Positions 16,437-25,268 are shown, counted from the first letter of the stretch. The stretch is 45,341 nucleotides of DNA from an uncultured Phocaeicola sp. (GCA_958434805.1 CAUBDX010000025.1:1-45341); one strand, 5' to 3'. A program made the numbers and translations. The notes: a model not told the origin generated them from the letters alone.

Positions 16437-18257
16437 TTATTCTGTGAGATTTTCTTTGATATTTTTAGCGGCTGCTTCACCTACCACGGCTGCAATCTCT
16501 TCCAGTGAGGCTTGCTTGATGCGGCTGACGCTTTTGAATGTTTTCAGCAGGGCGGTCTTTCTTTTTTCGCCTATTCCCTTGATATTGTCCAAAGCGGACG
16601 CCACCTGACTCTTGCTTCGTTTGTCCCGGTGAAAGGTGATGGCGAAGCGGTGTACCTCGTTCTGTATGTTTTCCAACAGATGGAACAAGGGAGTGCTTTG
16701 CTTCACACCGATGGTCAGCGGAGGGAATCCGTATAACAATTCCGAGGTACGGTGCTTGCGGTCTTTGGCCAGTCCGGCTATGGGGATATCCAGATGAAGT
16801 TCGTCCTCTATCACTTCTCTCACCACTTCCATTTGCCCCTTTCCACCGTCGGTAATGATGAGGTCGGGCAGGGGGGAACCTTCCTCTATGGCACGGCTAT
16901 ACCGGCGGCGTACCACCTCTTTCATCGAGGCGTAATCGTCGGGTCCGGTCACAGTCTTGATGATGTATTTCCGGTACTCCTTCTTGCTTGGTTTCGCCTT
17001 TTTGAAAACGACGCAGGCGGCCACCGCGTCCGAGCCTTGAATATTGGAATTATCGAAACATTCGATGTGGTTCGGTAGTTTTTTCATGTGCAGCTGCTCC
17101 TGGATTTCTTTCATCAGACGGACGCTTCTTTGTTCAGGATTCAACTTTTCCGCCTGTTTCAAGCGGTCCACTTTATACTGTTTCACGTTCATTACGGAAA
17201 GATCCAGCAAATGCTTCTTTTCTCCTCGTTGGGGAACGGTAAAGGATACATTGTTCATCTCCATATCCAGTTCAAAAGGTACGATGATTTCGCGGGAAGT
17301 GCTCTTATATCGTTCACGCATCTCAATAATGCCCAATTGTAGAAGTTCTTCTTTCGTTTCGTTCAGACGTTTCTTGTATTCGAAGGTGAAGGCTTGGTTG
17401 ATGCATCCGTTTGTGATATGCAGATAGTTGATATAGGCTGAATTTTCTTCCATTTCAATGGAGAACACATCCACATTATGAATGATGGAATTAACGACTT
17501 CGCTCTTGGAACGATAGTTTTCTATCAAGTCATATTTCTCTTTTATTTTCTGTGCTTCCTCAAATTTCATTTCGGCAGCAAGCGCTTGCATCTCTTCCAT
17601 CAGCAGGTCACTTACAATCTGGGTATCTCCTTTCAGAATATTTTTGATTTCACCGATATTCTTCATGTATTCCTCGTGTGACTGCTGCCCGATGCAGGGC
17701 CCTTTGCAGTTCTTTATGTGATATTCCAGACATACGTTGAACTTGCCGGCGCGAATGTTTTCGGGACTTAGATTGAGTTTGCAGGTACGGATGGGGTAGA
17801 GCTTTTTGATCAAGTCCATCACGGCAAGCATGGAGGGCATGTGACTGTACGGACCATAATAAGAGGACCCGTTGCGGATGACTTGCCGGGTTTTGAAGAT
17901 ACGTGGGAAATATTCGTTGCTTACACAAATAGAGGGGTAAGTCTTGTCATCTTTCAGCAATACATTGTAACGTGGCTTGTATTTCTTTATCAGGTTGTTT
18001 TCGAGTAAAAGAGCGTCTTCTTCTGTTTTTACCACGATATAACGGATATCTGCAATTTTGCTGACCAGTAATCGTGTCTTGCCGTTGGGGTGTTCTCTAT
18101 TAAAATAAGAAGAGACTCTGCGCTTCAGGTTTTTTGCCTTTCCAACGTAGATAATGGTTCCTTCGGAGTTCAAGTATTGGTAAATGCCGGGGCTGTCGGG
18201 CAGGTTTAGTACAATTCCTTTCAGATAATCATTGGTTGTAATCTCTTCTTTTTCCAT
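16437..18257 (-). CDS. uvrC: Excinuclease ABC subunit C
   Basis: A 606-residue nucleotide-excision-repair endonuclease that makes both incisions around a lesion. The GIY-YIG nuclease is N-terminal (SPGIYQYLN at 22-30 and YVGKAKNLKRRV at 37-48). A four-cysteine cluster (RTCKLNLS, NVCLEYHIKNCKGPCIG) matches the Fe-S site described for UvrC. A UVR helical pair follows (QALAAEMKFEEAQKIKEKYD, about 205-238). The RNase H-like nuclease contains CFDNSNIQGSDAVA near 400 and DGGKGQ near 466. Two helix-hairpin-helix motifs end the protein (NIKGIGEKRKTALLKTF). The upstream gap holds an unusual repeat cluster. Confidence 0.97.
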   Translation of the reverse strand: MEKEEITTNDYLKGIVLNLPDSPGIYQYLNSEGTIIYVGKAKNLKRRVSSYFNREHPNGKTRLLVSKIADIRYIVVKTEEDALLLENNLIKKYKPRYNVLLKDDKTYPSICVSNEYFPRIFKTRQVIRNGSSYYGPYSHMPSMLAVMDLIKKLYPIRTCKLNLSPENIRAGKFNVCLEYHIKNCKGPCIGQQSHEEYMKNIGEIKNILKGDTQIVSDLLMEEMQALAAEMKFEEAQKIKEKYDLIENYRSKSEVVNSIIHNVDVFSIEMEENSAYINYLHITNGCINQAFTFEYKKRLNETKEELLQLGIIEMRERYKSTSREIIVPFELDMEMNNVSFTVPQRGEKKHLLDLSVMNVKQYKVDRLKQAEKLNPEQRSVRLMKEIQEQLHMKKLPNHIECFDNSNIQGSDAVAACVVFKKAKPSKKEYRKYIIKTVTGPDDYASMKEVVRRRYSRAIEEGSPLPDLIITDGGKGQMEVVREVIEDELHLDIPIAGLAKDRKHRTSELLYGFPPLTIGVKQSTPLFHLLENIQNEVHRFAITFHRDKRSKSQVASALDNIKGIGEKRKTALLKTFKSVSRIKQASLEEIAAVVGEAAAKNIKENLTE

Positions 18258-18303
18258 ACATGCTTATTGAATATTGCCGGTTGGCAGAACTGTTTCTTGA
18301 GTT

Positions 18304-18406
18304 GATGTTGCAGCCGCAACATCCTATATCTTTCGGTTGTAACATTATATATCTTCAAGCTGTAACATTATATATCTTACAGCCTGAAGATATATATCTT
18401 TCGGTT
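18304..18406. repeat. Cluster of short direct and inverted repeats
   Basis: Nested repeats in 103 bases: GATGTTGC/GCAACATC hairpin (18304-18323); TGTAACATTATATATCTT twice, at 18338-18355 and 18361-18378 (period 23); TATATCTTTCGGTT twice, at 18325-18338 and 18393-18406; and CTTCAAGCTGTAA (18353-18365) pairing with 18377-18389 with one mismatch. It lies between apt and uvrC, both on the minus strand, so it would be in the apt 3' end or the uvrC leader. It looks like a small tandem repeat rather than a single terminator. Confidence 0.7.
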
Positions 18407-18486
18407 TCATCGTCCATCTCATTCCATAGATCTCTTTTTATTGTGAACGATGATGGGGCCCGTTTTGATGGACATGTTGTGTGACA

Positions 18487-19011
18487 CTATAAAGTAAGCA
18501 GTGTATCCACCGTGATATCTTCGGGGAATGCCTTTCTGCCGTTCAGACCTCCCAGTTCGATAATGAAATTGATGAAAATCTTTTTGGCGCCACATCTTTG
18601 TACCAAGCGATGAGTGGCCGCCATGGTTCCGCCGGTAGCCAATAAATCATCGTGCAGCAGAACCACGTCGTTCTCATCGATGGCGTCTTTATGTATCTGA
18701 ATGGTGTCGGTTCCATACTCTTTTGCGTATGTTTCCTCTACTACTTCTGCGGGAAGTTTGCCCGGCTTGCGTGCCATCACGAATCCGGCACCTAACCGTG
18801 CCGCCAGCGCACCACCCATAATGAAGCCACGCGATTCAATTCCTACTACTTTGGTGATGCCTTTGTCCTTGTACATCTCGTATAGAGTATCTAGTATTTC
18901 CTGCAAGCATTCGGGGTTTTTGAACAGGGTTGTCACATCGTAAAACAGAATTCCCGGAATGGGGAAATCTGGAATTTCTCTTAAGTTTGCTTTAAGCGTT
19001 TCTTTGCTCAT
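18487..19011 (-). CDS. apt: Adenine phosphoribosyltransferase
   Basis: A 174-residue purine-salvage enzyme converting adenine and PRPP to AMP. The N-terminal signature REIPDFPIPGILFYDVT is intact. The PRPP loop is VVLLHDDLLATGGT (116-129), and GIESRGFIMGGALAARLGAGF (57-77) binds the base and ribose phosphate. Length is normal. Upstream, toward mnmG, is a perfect parS palindrome and no clear -7 element, so it may be transcribed from mnmG or from an undetected promoter. Confidence 0.96.
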   Translation of the reverse strand: MSKETLKANLREIPDFPIPGILFYDVTTLFKNPECLQEILDTLYEMYKDKGITKVVGIESRGFIMGGALAARLGAGFVMARKPGKLPAEVVEETYAKEYGTDTIQIHKDAIDENDVVLLHDDLLATGGTMAATHRLVQRCGAKKIFINFIIELGGLNGRKAFPEDITVDTLLTL

Positions 19012-19045
19012 AACCAGTATTTTATTGTTAGTCTATTAAATTACT

Positions 19046-19061
19046 TGTTTCACGTGAAACA
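19046..19061. promoter_or_regulatory. parS centromere site (ParB-binding palindrome)
   Basis: TGTTTCACGTGAAACA is a perfect 16-base palindrome and matches the chromosomal parS consensus TGTTnCACGTGAAACA. It lies in the 59-base gap between mnmG and apt. A further partial copy, TTGTTTCACC, follows at 19066-19075. ParB loads on such sites and spreads for origin segregation. Confidence 0.88.
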
Positions 19062-19070
19062 TACCTTGTT

Positions 19071-20942
19071 TCACCGTCCCAGCAGGACTAGTAAGACATT
19101 GATGTCGCTAGGAGAGATGCCCGGTATGCGGCTGGCTTGCGCCAAAGTCTCGGGATCTATCTTCATCAGTTTCTGCCGGGCTTCGGTAGAGAGCGAGTTC
19201 AATGAGTTGTAGTCGAACTTGCCTTTGATGCGGATGGCTTCCAGGCGATGTATCTTGTCGGCGATCATTCGTTCGCGGTCAATGTATCCTTGGTATTTGA
19301 TCAGCACTTCGGCGGCTTCAATCACTTCTTCTTTACGGTCGGTGATTTGGTCCAGCAGGGCTTTGAAAGCCGGAATGTGCCCGGCTATATTTTCGATAGT
19401 AATCTGCGGACGGTTCAGCAGGTCGATTAGTTTGCAGCCGTGTGTCAGACGGGCAGTACCTAAACTTTCCAAAGCATCATTGATTAATGCGGCTTTGATG
19501 GAGAAGGTTTTGGCAAAGTCGATGATTCGGCTCACGGCTTCCTGTTTGCTGCAAAGATGTTCGTAACGGTCTTGTTTTACCAGTCCCAGCTTGTAGGCGC
19601 GTTCGGTAAGGCGCATATCTGCATCGTCTTGTCGGAGCAGGATGCGGTATTCGGCACGGGAGGTGAACATACGATAAGGTTCGTCCACACCTTTTGTAAC
19701 CAGATCGTCAATCAAGACACCGATGTAGGCCTCGTCCCGTCCCAGTGTGAACGGTTCGCCACCGTGGCAATTGATGTGTGCGTTGATGCCGGCAATGATT
19801 CCCTGTCCGCCTGCTTCTTCGTAACCGGTAGTTCCGTTTACTTGTCCGGCAAGGAACAGGTTCTTGATTATTTTCGATTCCAACGTATGTTTCAGTTGGG
19901 TGGGGTCGAAGTAATCATATTCGATGGCGTATCCCGGACGATAGACTACCAAGTCCTTAAATGCGGGTACTTTCTTCAATGCCGCCAACTGTATGTCCAT
20001 GGGCAGTGAAGAAGAGAACCCGTTCAGGTAAAGTTCCTGTGTGGTTTCTCCTTCGGGTTCCAGGAAAAGCTGATGTTGCGGCTTGTCGGGGAAGGTTACG
20101 ATTTTGGTTTCTATACTGGGACAATAACGCGGTCCGATGCTTTGGATTTGTCCGTTGAAAAGGGGAGAGTCGGGCAGACCTTTCCGTAGTATCTCGTGTA
20201 CCTCTTCGTTGGTAAAGCAGGTCCAGCATTGCAGTTGTTTCAGTTTGCGCGGTTCGCTCATGAACGAAAAGCGATGGAAGTCGTTTTCTCCGTCCTGTGT
20301 TTCCATCAGGTCGTAGTGTACGCTGCGCCCGTCTATGCGGACAGGCGTACCGGTCTTCATGCGTCCGGCGGTGATTCCCTGGCGGGTGATTGATTCGGTC
20401 AGATGGTAGGAGGCAGGTTCGGCCATGCGTCCTCCTGCCAGTTGTTTATGCCCGATGTGCATCAGTCCGTTCAGGAAGGTTCCTGCGGTGAGCACGATAC
20501 ATTTAGCATGGAAAGTCACTCCCCAGCAAGTCATGACTCCGGTCGCTTCGCCGTTTTCCACGATTAGTTCTTCTACGGTATCTTGCCAAATGTGCAGATT
20601 GGGAGTATTCTCCAGAATCTCGCGCCATGCCCAGATAAACTTGCCGCGGTCACATTGGGCGCGGGGGCTCCACATAGCGGGACCTTTGGAGCGGTTGAGC
20701 ATACGGAACTGTATGGCTGTACGGTCTGTAACCAGTCCCATGTAGCCACCTAATGCGTCTATCTCTCTTACGATTTGTCCCTTGGCGATGCCACCTACGG
20801 CAGGGTTACAACTCATTTGCCCGATTTTGTTCATATCCATGGTAATCAGGCAGGTCTTCGAACCCATATTGGCTGCGGCCGCGGCTGCTTCACAGCCTGC
20901 GTGTCCGGCGCCTATTACAATAACGTCGTACTTAAAATCCAT
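19071..20942 (-). CDS. mnmG: tRNA uridine 5-carboxymethylaminomethyl modification enzyme
   Basis: A 623-residue FAD protein that, with MnmE, modifies U34 of tRNAs. The FAD-binding motif is at the N-terminus (YDVIVIGAGHAGCEAA, GxGxxG at 11-16). NPAVGGIAKGQIVREIDALG and GPRYCPSIETKI, which contains the conserved cysteine, are both present. The helical C-terminal MnmE-binding part ends near ASRIPGISPSDINVLLVLL. The start at 20942 replaces a longer frame: the extra 39 residues are not family-like and contain the -7 element. The parS site just downstream fits the common location of mnmG (gidA) near the chromosome origin. Confidence 0.96.
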   Translation of the reverse strand: MDFKYDVIVIGAGHAGCEAAAAAANMGSKTCLITMDMNKIGQMSCNPAVGGIAKGQIVREIDALGGYMGLVTDRTAIQFRMLNRSKGPAMWSPRAQCDRGKFIWAWREILENTPNLHIWQDTVEELIVENGEATGVMTCWGVTFHAKCIVLTAGTFLNGLMHIGHKQLAGGRMAEPASYHLTESITRQGITAGRMKTGTPVRIDGRSVHYDLMETQDGENDFHRFSFMSEPRKLKQLQCWTCFTNEEVHEILRKGLPDSPLFNGQIQSIGPRYCPSIETKIVTFPDKPQHQLFLEPEGETTQELYLNGFSSSLPMDIQLAALKKVPAFKDLVVYRPGYAIEYDYFDPTQLKHTLESKIIKNLFLAGQVNGTTGYEEAGGQGIIAGINAHINCHGGEPFTLGRDEAYIGVLIDDLVTKGVDEPYRMFTSRAEYRILLRQDDADMRLTERAYKLGLVKQDRYEHLCSKQEAVSRIIDFAKTFSIKAALINDALESLGTARLTHGCKLIDLLNRPQITIENIAGHIPAFKALLDQITDRKEEVIEAAEVLIKYQGYIDRERMIADKIHRLEAIRIKGKFDYNSLNSLSTEARQKLMKIDPETLAQASRIPGISPSDINVLLVLLGR

Positions 20943-20966
20943 TGATTTATTTCTTTTTACCGATTG

Positions 20967-20974
20967 CAAAATTA
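20967..20974 (-). promoter_or_regulatory. Bacteroides -7 element TAATTTTG for mnmG
   Basis: The top strand reads CAAAATTA. Exact TAnnTTTG, 25 bases before the ATG at 20942. Confidence 0.6.
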
Positions 20975-21010
20975 CGAATTTTACTCTGTAAAGCGGTGAT
21001 AATACGGTTA

Positions 21011-21051
21011 AAAAGAATGTGTGGCGGCAGAAATCTGTTTCTGCCGCCACA
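21011..21051 (-). terminator. Terminator of the nfeD-flotillin unit
   Basis: TGTGGCGGCAGAAA (21020-21033) and TTTCTGCCGCCACA (21038-21051) pair perfectly over 14 bases with a TCTG loop. On the minus strand it is followed by CATTCTTTTT. Confidence 0.85.
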
Positions 21052-21088
21052 TCATACAAACGCTATTCTTAAAGTAAACTATTTCCTG

Positions 21089-22789
21089 TTATTTCTTGTC
21101 CGGAGCAGGAGGGGTGTCGGTCGGGCGTTTCTTTCCGTCCTTGTCTACCGGTTCAAAATCCTCTTTCTCAGGTTTATTCTGTGCATTTCCTTTCGAGGAA
21201 GGATTGACAATGTTCTGATAGGTATCATGAATGGGAAGCTTGTCTAGAATACCCAGTGCGGGAGCCACTTTGCTGACCACATTCTGCAAGAAATTGGACG
21301 TTGTGCCGTTGCCACCGTCAAATACAGTAACATTTCCCAGTTGGATATGTTCAAATGCCTTAACCTGTTCCGAAGCGATTTCCTTCCATTGGTCAACCAT
21401 CTTGTATTGGATGGCGATTTCGGGATTGCGCTCGGCAGCCTTCACCATGGCCTCGAAACCTTCCGCTTCGGCCAGCAAGGATTTCTTCTTGCCTTCCGCT
21501 TCTGCTTCCAGTTTCATCTGGATGGCCTTGGCTTCCGCCTGTGCTTTGGCCAGGATAGCTTCCGCTTCTGCATTTGCCTTACGTTTTATTTGCTCGGCCA
21601 ATGCGTCCGCATCCAAGATGGCCTGCTGTTTGGCTATTTCGGCAGGAACAATCTTATCCGCTTTCAAGGCCTGTTCCACTTTGCGGGCTTTCGCTTCTTC
21701 TATTTCACGCTGTGCGTTTTCCTGTGCGGTGAGGACGGCAGCTTGTGTCCGGGCTTGTGCTTCACCGGCTTTTCTAGAGGCTTCCGCCTTGGTAACTTCC
21801 AGTTCCGCATTGCTTTCGGCAACCTCTTTGGCAGCGTTATTTTGCCCGATGGCCGATTTCTTTTGTGCTTCCGCCTGCTTTATTTCCATATCGGATTGGA
21901 GCTCTGCCGTACGGCTTTCCTGTTCGGTACGCGCCTGTTCCTTGTTCACCTCCATAGAGGCGCTGGCTTTGGCGATACGTGATTCTTTTTCGGCATTTTC
22001 TTCTGCTACTTTCGATTCACGTTCCTTGTCGGCTATGGCTACTTTAATTTCCTCGTCACGTTGCGTATCGGCCAGTTGAGTGTTCTTGTCGCGGTTGGTT
22101 TCCGCTACTTTGGTGGCACGTTCTTTTTGTTGTTCCGCAATCTTGATGGCACCCAGTTTCTGTTGTTCTTCAATGTTAGCCAAGGCTTCGTTCTTGGCTT
22201 TCGCTTCGGCTTCTTTTCCCAGATTGACGATATAATCGGCTTCATCGCGGATATCGCTGATGTTGATGTTCATCAGGTAAAGACCGAATTTCTTCAATTC
22301 GGAGTCGATGTTCTTGCGGCAGTTCTCAAGGAATGTATCACGATCACTGTTCAGTTGTTCGATGGTCATGTCGGCAATGACCAGACGCATTTGTCCGTAA
22401 ACAACGTCTTTAATCAGTTCCTGTTGTGCTTCGATATTCAGTCCCAGTAAGCGTTCGGCTGCATTCTGCATAACTTCGGGCTCTGTGCTTACGGCCACAG
22501 TGATGGTAGTGGGCACATCTACGCGGATGTTTTGTTTGGAAATGGCACCGGTCAGTTTGCAGTCAATCTGCATGGGTTTCATGTTCAGGAAAGAGTATCC
22601 CTGGATAATGGGCCATACAAAAGCAGCTCCTCCGTGATACAGTTTAGCCGATTTCTTGTCGCCGGTCTTACCATATACTACCAATACCTCGTCGCTCTTG
22701 CACTTGCGGTAACGACTTAAAATCCCGACGATGGTCAGGACGATGACAGCTACCAGAATAGCTGCATAAATGAGAATCTGCTCATCCAT
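21089..22789 (-). CDS. Flotillin-like SPFH membrane scaffold protein
   Basis: A 566-residue protein. One N-terminal membrane helix (about 5-26) is followed by the SPFH/band 7 domain (about 30-200; SDEVLVVYGK, HGGAAFVWPIIQGYSFLNM, RVDVPTTITVAV). A very long Ala/Glu/Lys-rich coiled coil (about 190-470) carries the AEAEA-type repeats that define flotillins (ANAEAEAILAKAQAEAKAI). The C-terminal tail from about 520 is Pro- and Lys-rich. Flotillins organise ordered membrane microdomains as oligomers. The NfeD-like partner gene lies directly upstream with a 25-base gap, the standard flotillin-NfeD pair. The strong hairpin after the stop ends the unit. Confidence 0.9.
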   Translation of the reverse strand: MDEQILIYAAILVAVIVLTIVGILSRYRKCKSDEVLVVYGKTGDKKSAKLYHGGAAFVWPIIQGYSFLNMKPMQIDCKLTGAISKQNIRVDVPTTITVAVSTEPEVMQNAAERLLGLNIEAQQELIKDVVYGQMRLVIADMTIEQLNSDRDTFLENCRKNIDSELKKFGLYLMNINISDIRDEADYIVNLGKEAEAKAKNEALANIEEQQKLGAIKIAEQQKERATKVAETNRDKNTQLADTQRDEEIKVAIADKERESKVAEENAEKESRIAKASASMEVNKEQARTEQESRTAELQSDMEIKQAEAQKKSAIGQNNAAKEVAESNAELEVTKAEASRKAGEAQARTQAAVLTAQENAQREIEEAKARKVEQALKADKIVPAEIAKQQAILDADALAEQIKRKANAEAEAILAKAQAEAKAIQMKLEAEAEGKKKSLLAEAEGFEAMVKAAERNPEIAIQYKMVDQWKEIASEQVKAFEHIQLGNVTVFDGGNGTTSNFLQNVVSKVAPALGILDKLPIHDTYQNIVNPSSKGNAQNKPEKEDFEPVDKDGKKRPTDTPPAPDKK

Positions 22790-22814
22790 AAATGATTGCG
22801 TTTTTAGGGTTTAT

Positions 22815-23348
22815 TTAATCAATATAATAGATTCCTTCCTTGTAATCCTTCAGTGTGAGGATATCGCCTTCCCGGTAGCTTTTACCCTGTATGCTCCGCA
22901 CGGTAAGTTCTCTTTGTGCGCCATTGATGGCGATATAGACCACATAGTTTGTTCCTGCCTGTTCTTGTTCTTGGCAGCGGGTATATATTTCGCATTTCCT
23001 GCCTATTAATTCTTCTCCCTGTTCGGGCTTGTTTTCTTGTTTCAGCTTATAGCAGAGTTTATAAATCCAAGCTAGGACGAAGACAAAAAAGCTGCCGCTT
23101 ATCACGGCGCCCAGGTAATGTAAGACAATGTAGGGAGGCTGGCATAAATACATGAACCAACCGAAACCCATGCAGAAATGAATCAGTCCTTTGAAGGAGA
23201 GTACGCTGCTCATGTCTATATCGGCGTTGCCATCGGCATTAACGTCTATGTCGGTGTCCATACTGCCGAAAAAGATGGATAAGATGAATTGCAGAAGAAA
23301 GATTCCCGTACTTACTAATGCAGCGAAAAAATATACGTTAGCTTCCAT
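22815..23348 (-). CDS. NfeD-like membrane protein, flotillin partner
   Basis: A 177-residue membrane protein. There are transmembrane segments at about 6-27, 54-69 and 74-98, then a soluble C-terminal domain (about 112-177: GEELIGRKCEIYTR, NGAQRELTVRS, GDILTLKDYKEGIYYID) with the beta-rich pattern of the NfeD OB fold. Between the first two helices is a short acidic loop with regular Asp spacing (DTDIDVNADGNADIDM, 31-46), unusual for the family and reminiscent of a calcium-binding loop. Its neighbour, flotillin, is the known partner of NfeD proteins. Exact function in Bacteroidetes is not established. Confidence 0.75.
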   Translation of the reverse strand: MEANVYFFAALVSTGIFLLQFILSIFFGSMDTDIDVNADGNADIDMSSVLSFKGLIHFCMGFGWFMYLCQPPYIVLHYLGAVISGSFFVFVLAWIYKLCYKLKQENKPEQGEELIGRKCEIYTRCQEQEQAGTNYVVYIAINGAQRELTVRSIQGKSYREGDILTLKDYKEGIYYID

Positions 23349-23508
23349 ATATTTTGTGTTTATCTGTTTTTCAATTCACAAAATAAAGCAATTAATCCGA
23401 AAAAGCAAGAAGATAAGGGAAGAAATGTAGCTGTGTATGTACAGCTTTCGACGTTTTTTATCCGTCCGGCGGAAAGTTTTCCTAATTATGGGCATGTCTT
23501 TAAAAGGT

Positions 23509-23541
23509 TACGGGCAATCATTCTTGCGAACTATGCCCGTA
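23509..23541 (-). terminator. Hairpin downstream of ybeY
   Basis: TACGGGCA (23509-23516) and TGCCCGTA (23534-23541) pair perfectly with a 17-base loop. On the minus strand it is followed by ACCTTTTA. It fits the end of the ybeY transcript. Confidence 0.5.
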
Positions 23542-23574
23542 GCTTTTATAGGTTGTTCTGCCTTGTATGTCCTG

Positions 23575-23991
23575 TTATAGGGAAATCAATGCCAGCGCTT
23601 TGTTTTCGGCGGCTTCCATAATCTCCCGTTCACCGGGGCCTTTGTCGTTGATGCCGCACAAGTGCAGGATACCATGAATAATCACCCGGTGAAGCTCGCG
23701 GTCGTAGGGTTGCTCAAATTGTTCTGCATTGCTGCGGACAGTATCCAAGCTGATGAATAAGTCGCCGGAAATACGGTCGCCTTCACAATAGTCGAAAGTG
23801 ATGATATCCGTGTAATAATCATGTTGCAGATACTGTCGGTTCACTTCCAGAATTTTATCGTCCGAACAGAAGATGTAGGCGATTTCTCCCACTCTTTTTC
23901 CATAGCAGGCGGCTACTTCTTTAATCCATCCGGTGGTTTTTTTCTTTTTGATATCGGGCATTTTTACCCCTTCGGTTTGATAACTTATCAT
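23575..23991 (-). CDS. ybeY: Endoribonuclease YbeY (16S rRNA maturation)
   Basis: A 138-residue metalloprotein of the UPF0054 family needed for rRNA 3' processing and ribosome quality control. The zinc motif is HGILHLCGINDKG near residue 109. The first two His of HxxxHxxxxxH are present, while the third position is Asp, giving H-x3-H-x5-D. I believe this is usual in Bacteroidetes YbeY, but it departs from the classic HGxLHLxGYDH. DLFISLDTVRSNAEQF also matches the family. An exact -7 element lies about 26 bases upstream of the start. Confidence 0.92.
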   Translation of the reverse strand: MISYQTEGVKMPDIKKKKTTGWIKEVAACYGKRVGEIAYIFCSDDKILEVNRQYLQHDYYTDIITFDYCEGDRISGDLFISLDTVRSNAEQFEQPYDRELHRVIIHGILHLCGINDKGPGEREIMEAAENKALALISL

Positions 23992-24016
23992 AGGCTGATT
24001 ATTTTTTTATAATGTA

Positions 24017-24024
24017 CAAAGATA
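24017..24024 (-). promoter_or_regulatory. Bacteroides -7 element TATCTTTG for ybeY
   Basis: The top strand reads CAAAGATA. Exact TAnnTTTG in the 44-base gap between ybeY and the upstream membrane-protein gene. Confidence 0.6.
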
Positions 24025-24035
24025 AGGAAAGTATT

Positions 24036-25268
24036 TCAGCCGAAGAAAAGATAACAGATAAGAATAGCTGCAATGACCCCTGCCGCATCGGCTAGCAGTC
24101 CGCAAGGAACGGCGTGGCGTGTCCTCACTATTCCTACGCTGCCGAAATATACCGCCAGAATATAAAAGGTGGTGTCTGTGGAGCCTTGGAAGATACAGGA
24201 CAGTCGGCCTACAAAGGAATCGGGACCGTATGTGGTCATGGCATCTACCATCAACCCTCGTGCCCCGCTTCCGCTCAAAGGTTTCATCAGCGCCGTAGGG
24301 AGCGCTCCTACGAAATCACTGTCGATACCGCATAGCTTTACGGCGTTGCCGATACCGTCAATCAAATAGTCCATCGCACCCGATGCGCGGAAGACTCCGA
24401 TACCTACCAGTATGGCTACCAGATAAGGAATGATGCGCACGGCGGTGCTGAATCCTTCTTTGGCCCCTTCGACAAAGGAGTCATAGACATTGATTCTTTT
24501 TCTGATCCCTGCCACAATAAAGCCGATGATGATAAGGAATAGGAAAACATTGGCGAAAGTGGTGGAGTAAATATCTATCTGATCTCGTGACAAGGTATTG
24601 AAGAAATAAATAATTCCTGCTACCAGCAAACTCATTCCTCCTAAAAAGAGGAGGATAGTGCGGTTAAACAGATTGATTCTCTGATAAATACTTACTGCTA
24701 CAATGCCTGCCAAAGTGGAGAAGAAGGTTGCCAGCAGGATGGGTACAAATATATCTGTAGGTTGGGTTGCTCCCAGCTGTGCACGATATACCATGATGCT
24801 GATAGGAATCAGTGTAAGCCCTGATGTATTCAGTACCAGAAACATGATCATGGGATTGCTGGCAGTATCTTTCTTGGGGTTCAATTCTTGCAGGCCCTCC
24901 ATTGCTTTCAGTCCTAAGGGAGTGGCGGCATTATCCAGCCCCAGCATATTGGCCGCCAGGTTCATAAAGATACTGCCTGTTACTGGATGTCCTTTGGGAA
25001 TATCGGGAAAAAGTTTGCTGAACAGAGGTCCCAGCAATCGGGAAAACAGAGTGATGACTCCGCCCTGTTCACCTATTCTCATGATACCCAGCCAAAGAGA
25101 AAGGACACCGGTCAGTCCCAATGAAATCTCAAAAGCGGTTTTGGAGGAATTGAAAGTAGAGTTGATAATTTCGGGAAACACTTGTGTGTCGCCAAGGAAA
25201 ACGAGTCGCATCAACGCTACTACGAAGGCTATCAGAAAAAAGGCTATCCAAATGTAGTTCAGAACCAT
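24036..25268 (-). CDS. Fused SpmA/SpmB-like nucleoside-recognition (Gate) membrane protein
   Basis: A 410-residue polytopic membrane protein with about ten hydrophobic segments. The N-terminal half matches SpmA: SLGLTGVLSLWLGIMRIGEQ, then IFMNLAANMLGLDNAATPLG, the conserved NLxANxLGLxNAATPxG block. The C-terminal half matches SpmB: VEGAKEGFSTAVRIIPYLVA, then MKPLSGSGARGLM and the SSxTTFY-like QGSTDTTFYILAVYFGSVGI. Bacillus has two separate genes; the single-chain form is usual in Gram-negatives. It is probably a small-solute transporter or channel, with substrate unknown. The start at 25268 was chosen because a -7 element overlaps the longer frame. Confidence 0.85.
   Translation of the reverse strand: MVLNYIWIAFFLIAFVVALMRLVFLGDTQVFPEIINSTFNSSKTAFEISLGLTGVLSLWLGIMRIGEQGGVITLFSRLLGPLFSKLFPDIPKGHPVTGSIFMNLAANMLGLDNAATPLGLKAMEGLQELNPKKDTASNPMIMFLVLNTSGLTLIPISIMVYRAQLGATQPTDIFVPILLATFFSTLAGIVAVSIYQRINLFNRTILLFLGGMSLLVAGIIYFFNTLSRDQIDIYSTTFANVFLFLIIIGFIVAGIRKRINVYDSFVEGAKEGFSTAVRIIPYLVAILVGIGVFRASGAMDYLIDGIGNAVKLCGIDSDFVGALPTALMKPLSGSGARGLMVDAMTTYGPDSFVGRLSCIFQGSTDTTFYILAVYFGSVGIVRTRHAVPCGLLADAAGVIAAILICYLFFG

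Noticed and set aside
21231..22079. Long open frame on the strand opposite the flotillin gene
   Set aside because: It is produced by the Ala/Glu-rich coiled-coil codons read backwards; the product is Ser/Ala/Phe-rich with no family features, and the flotillin frame is certain.
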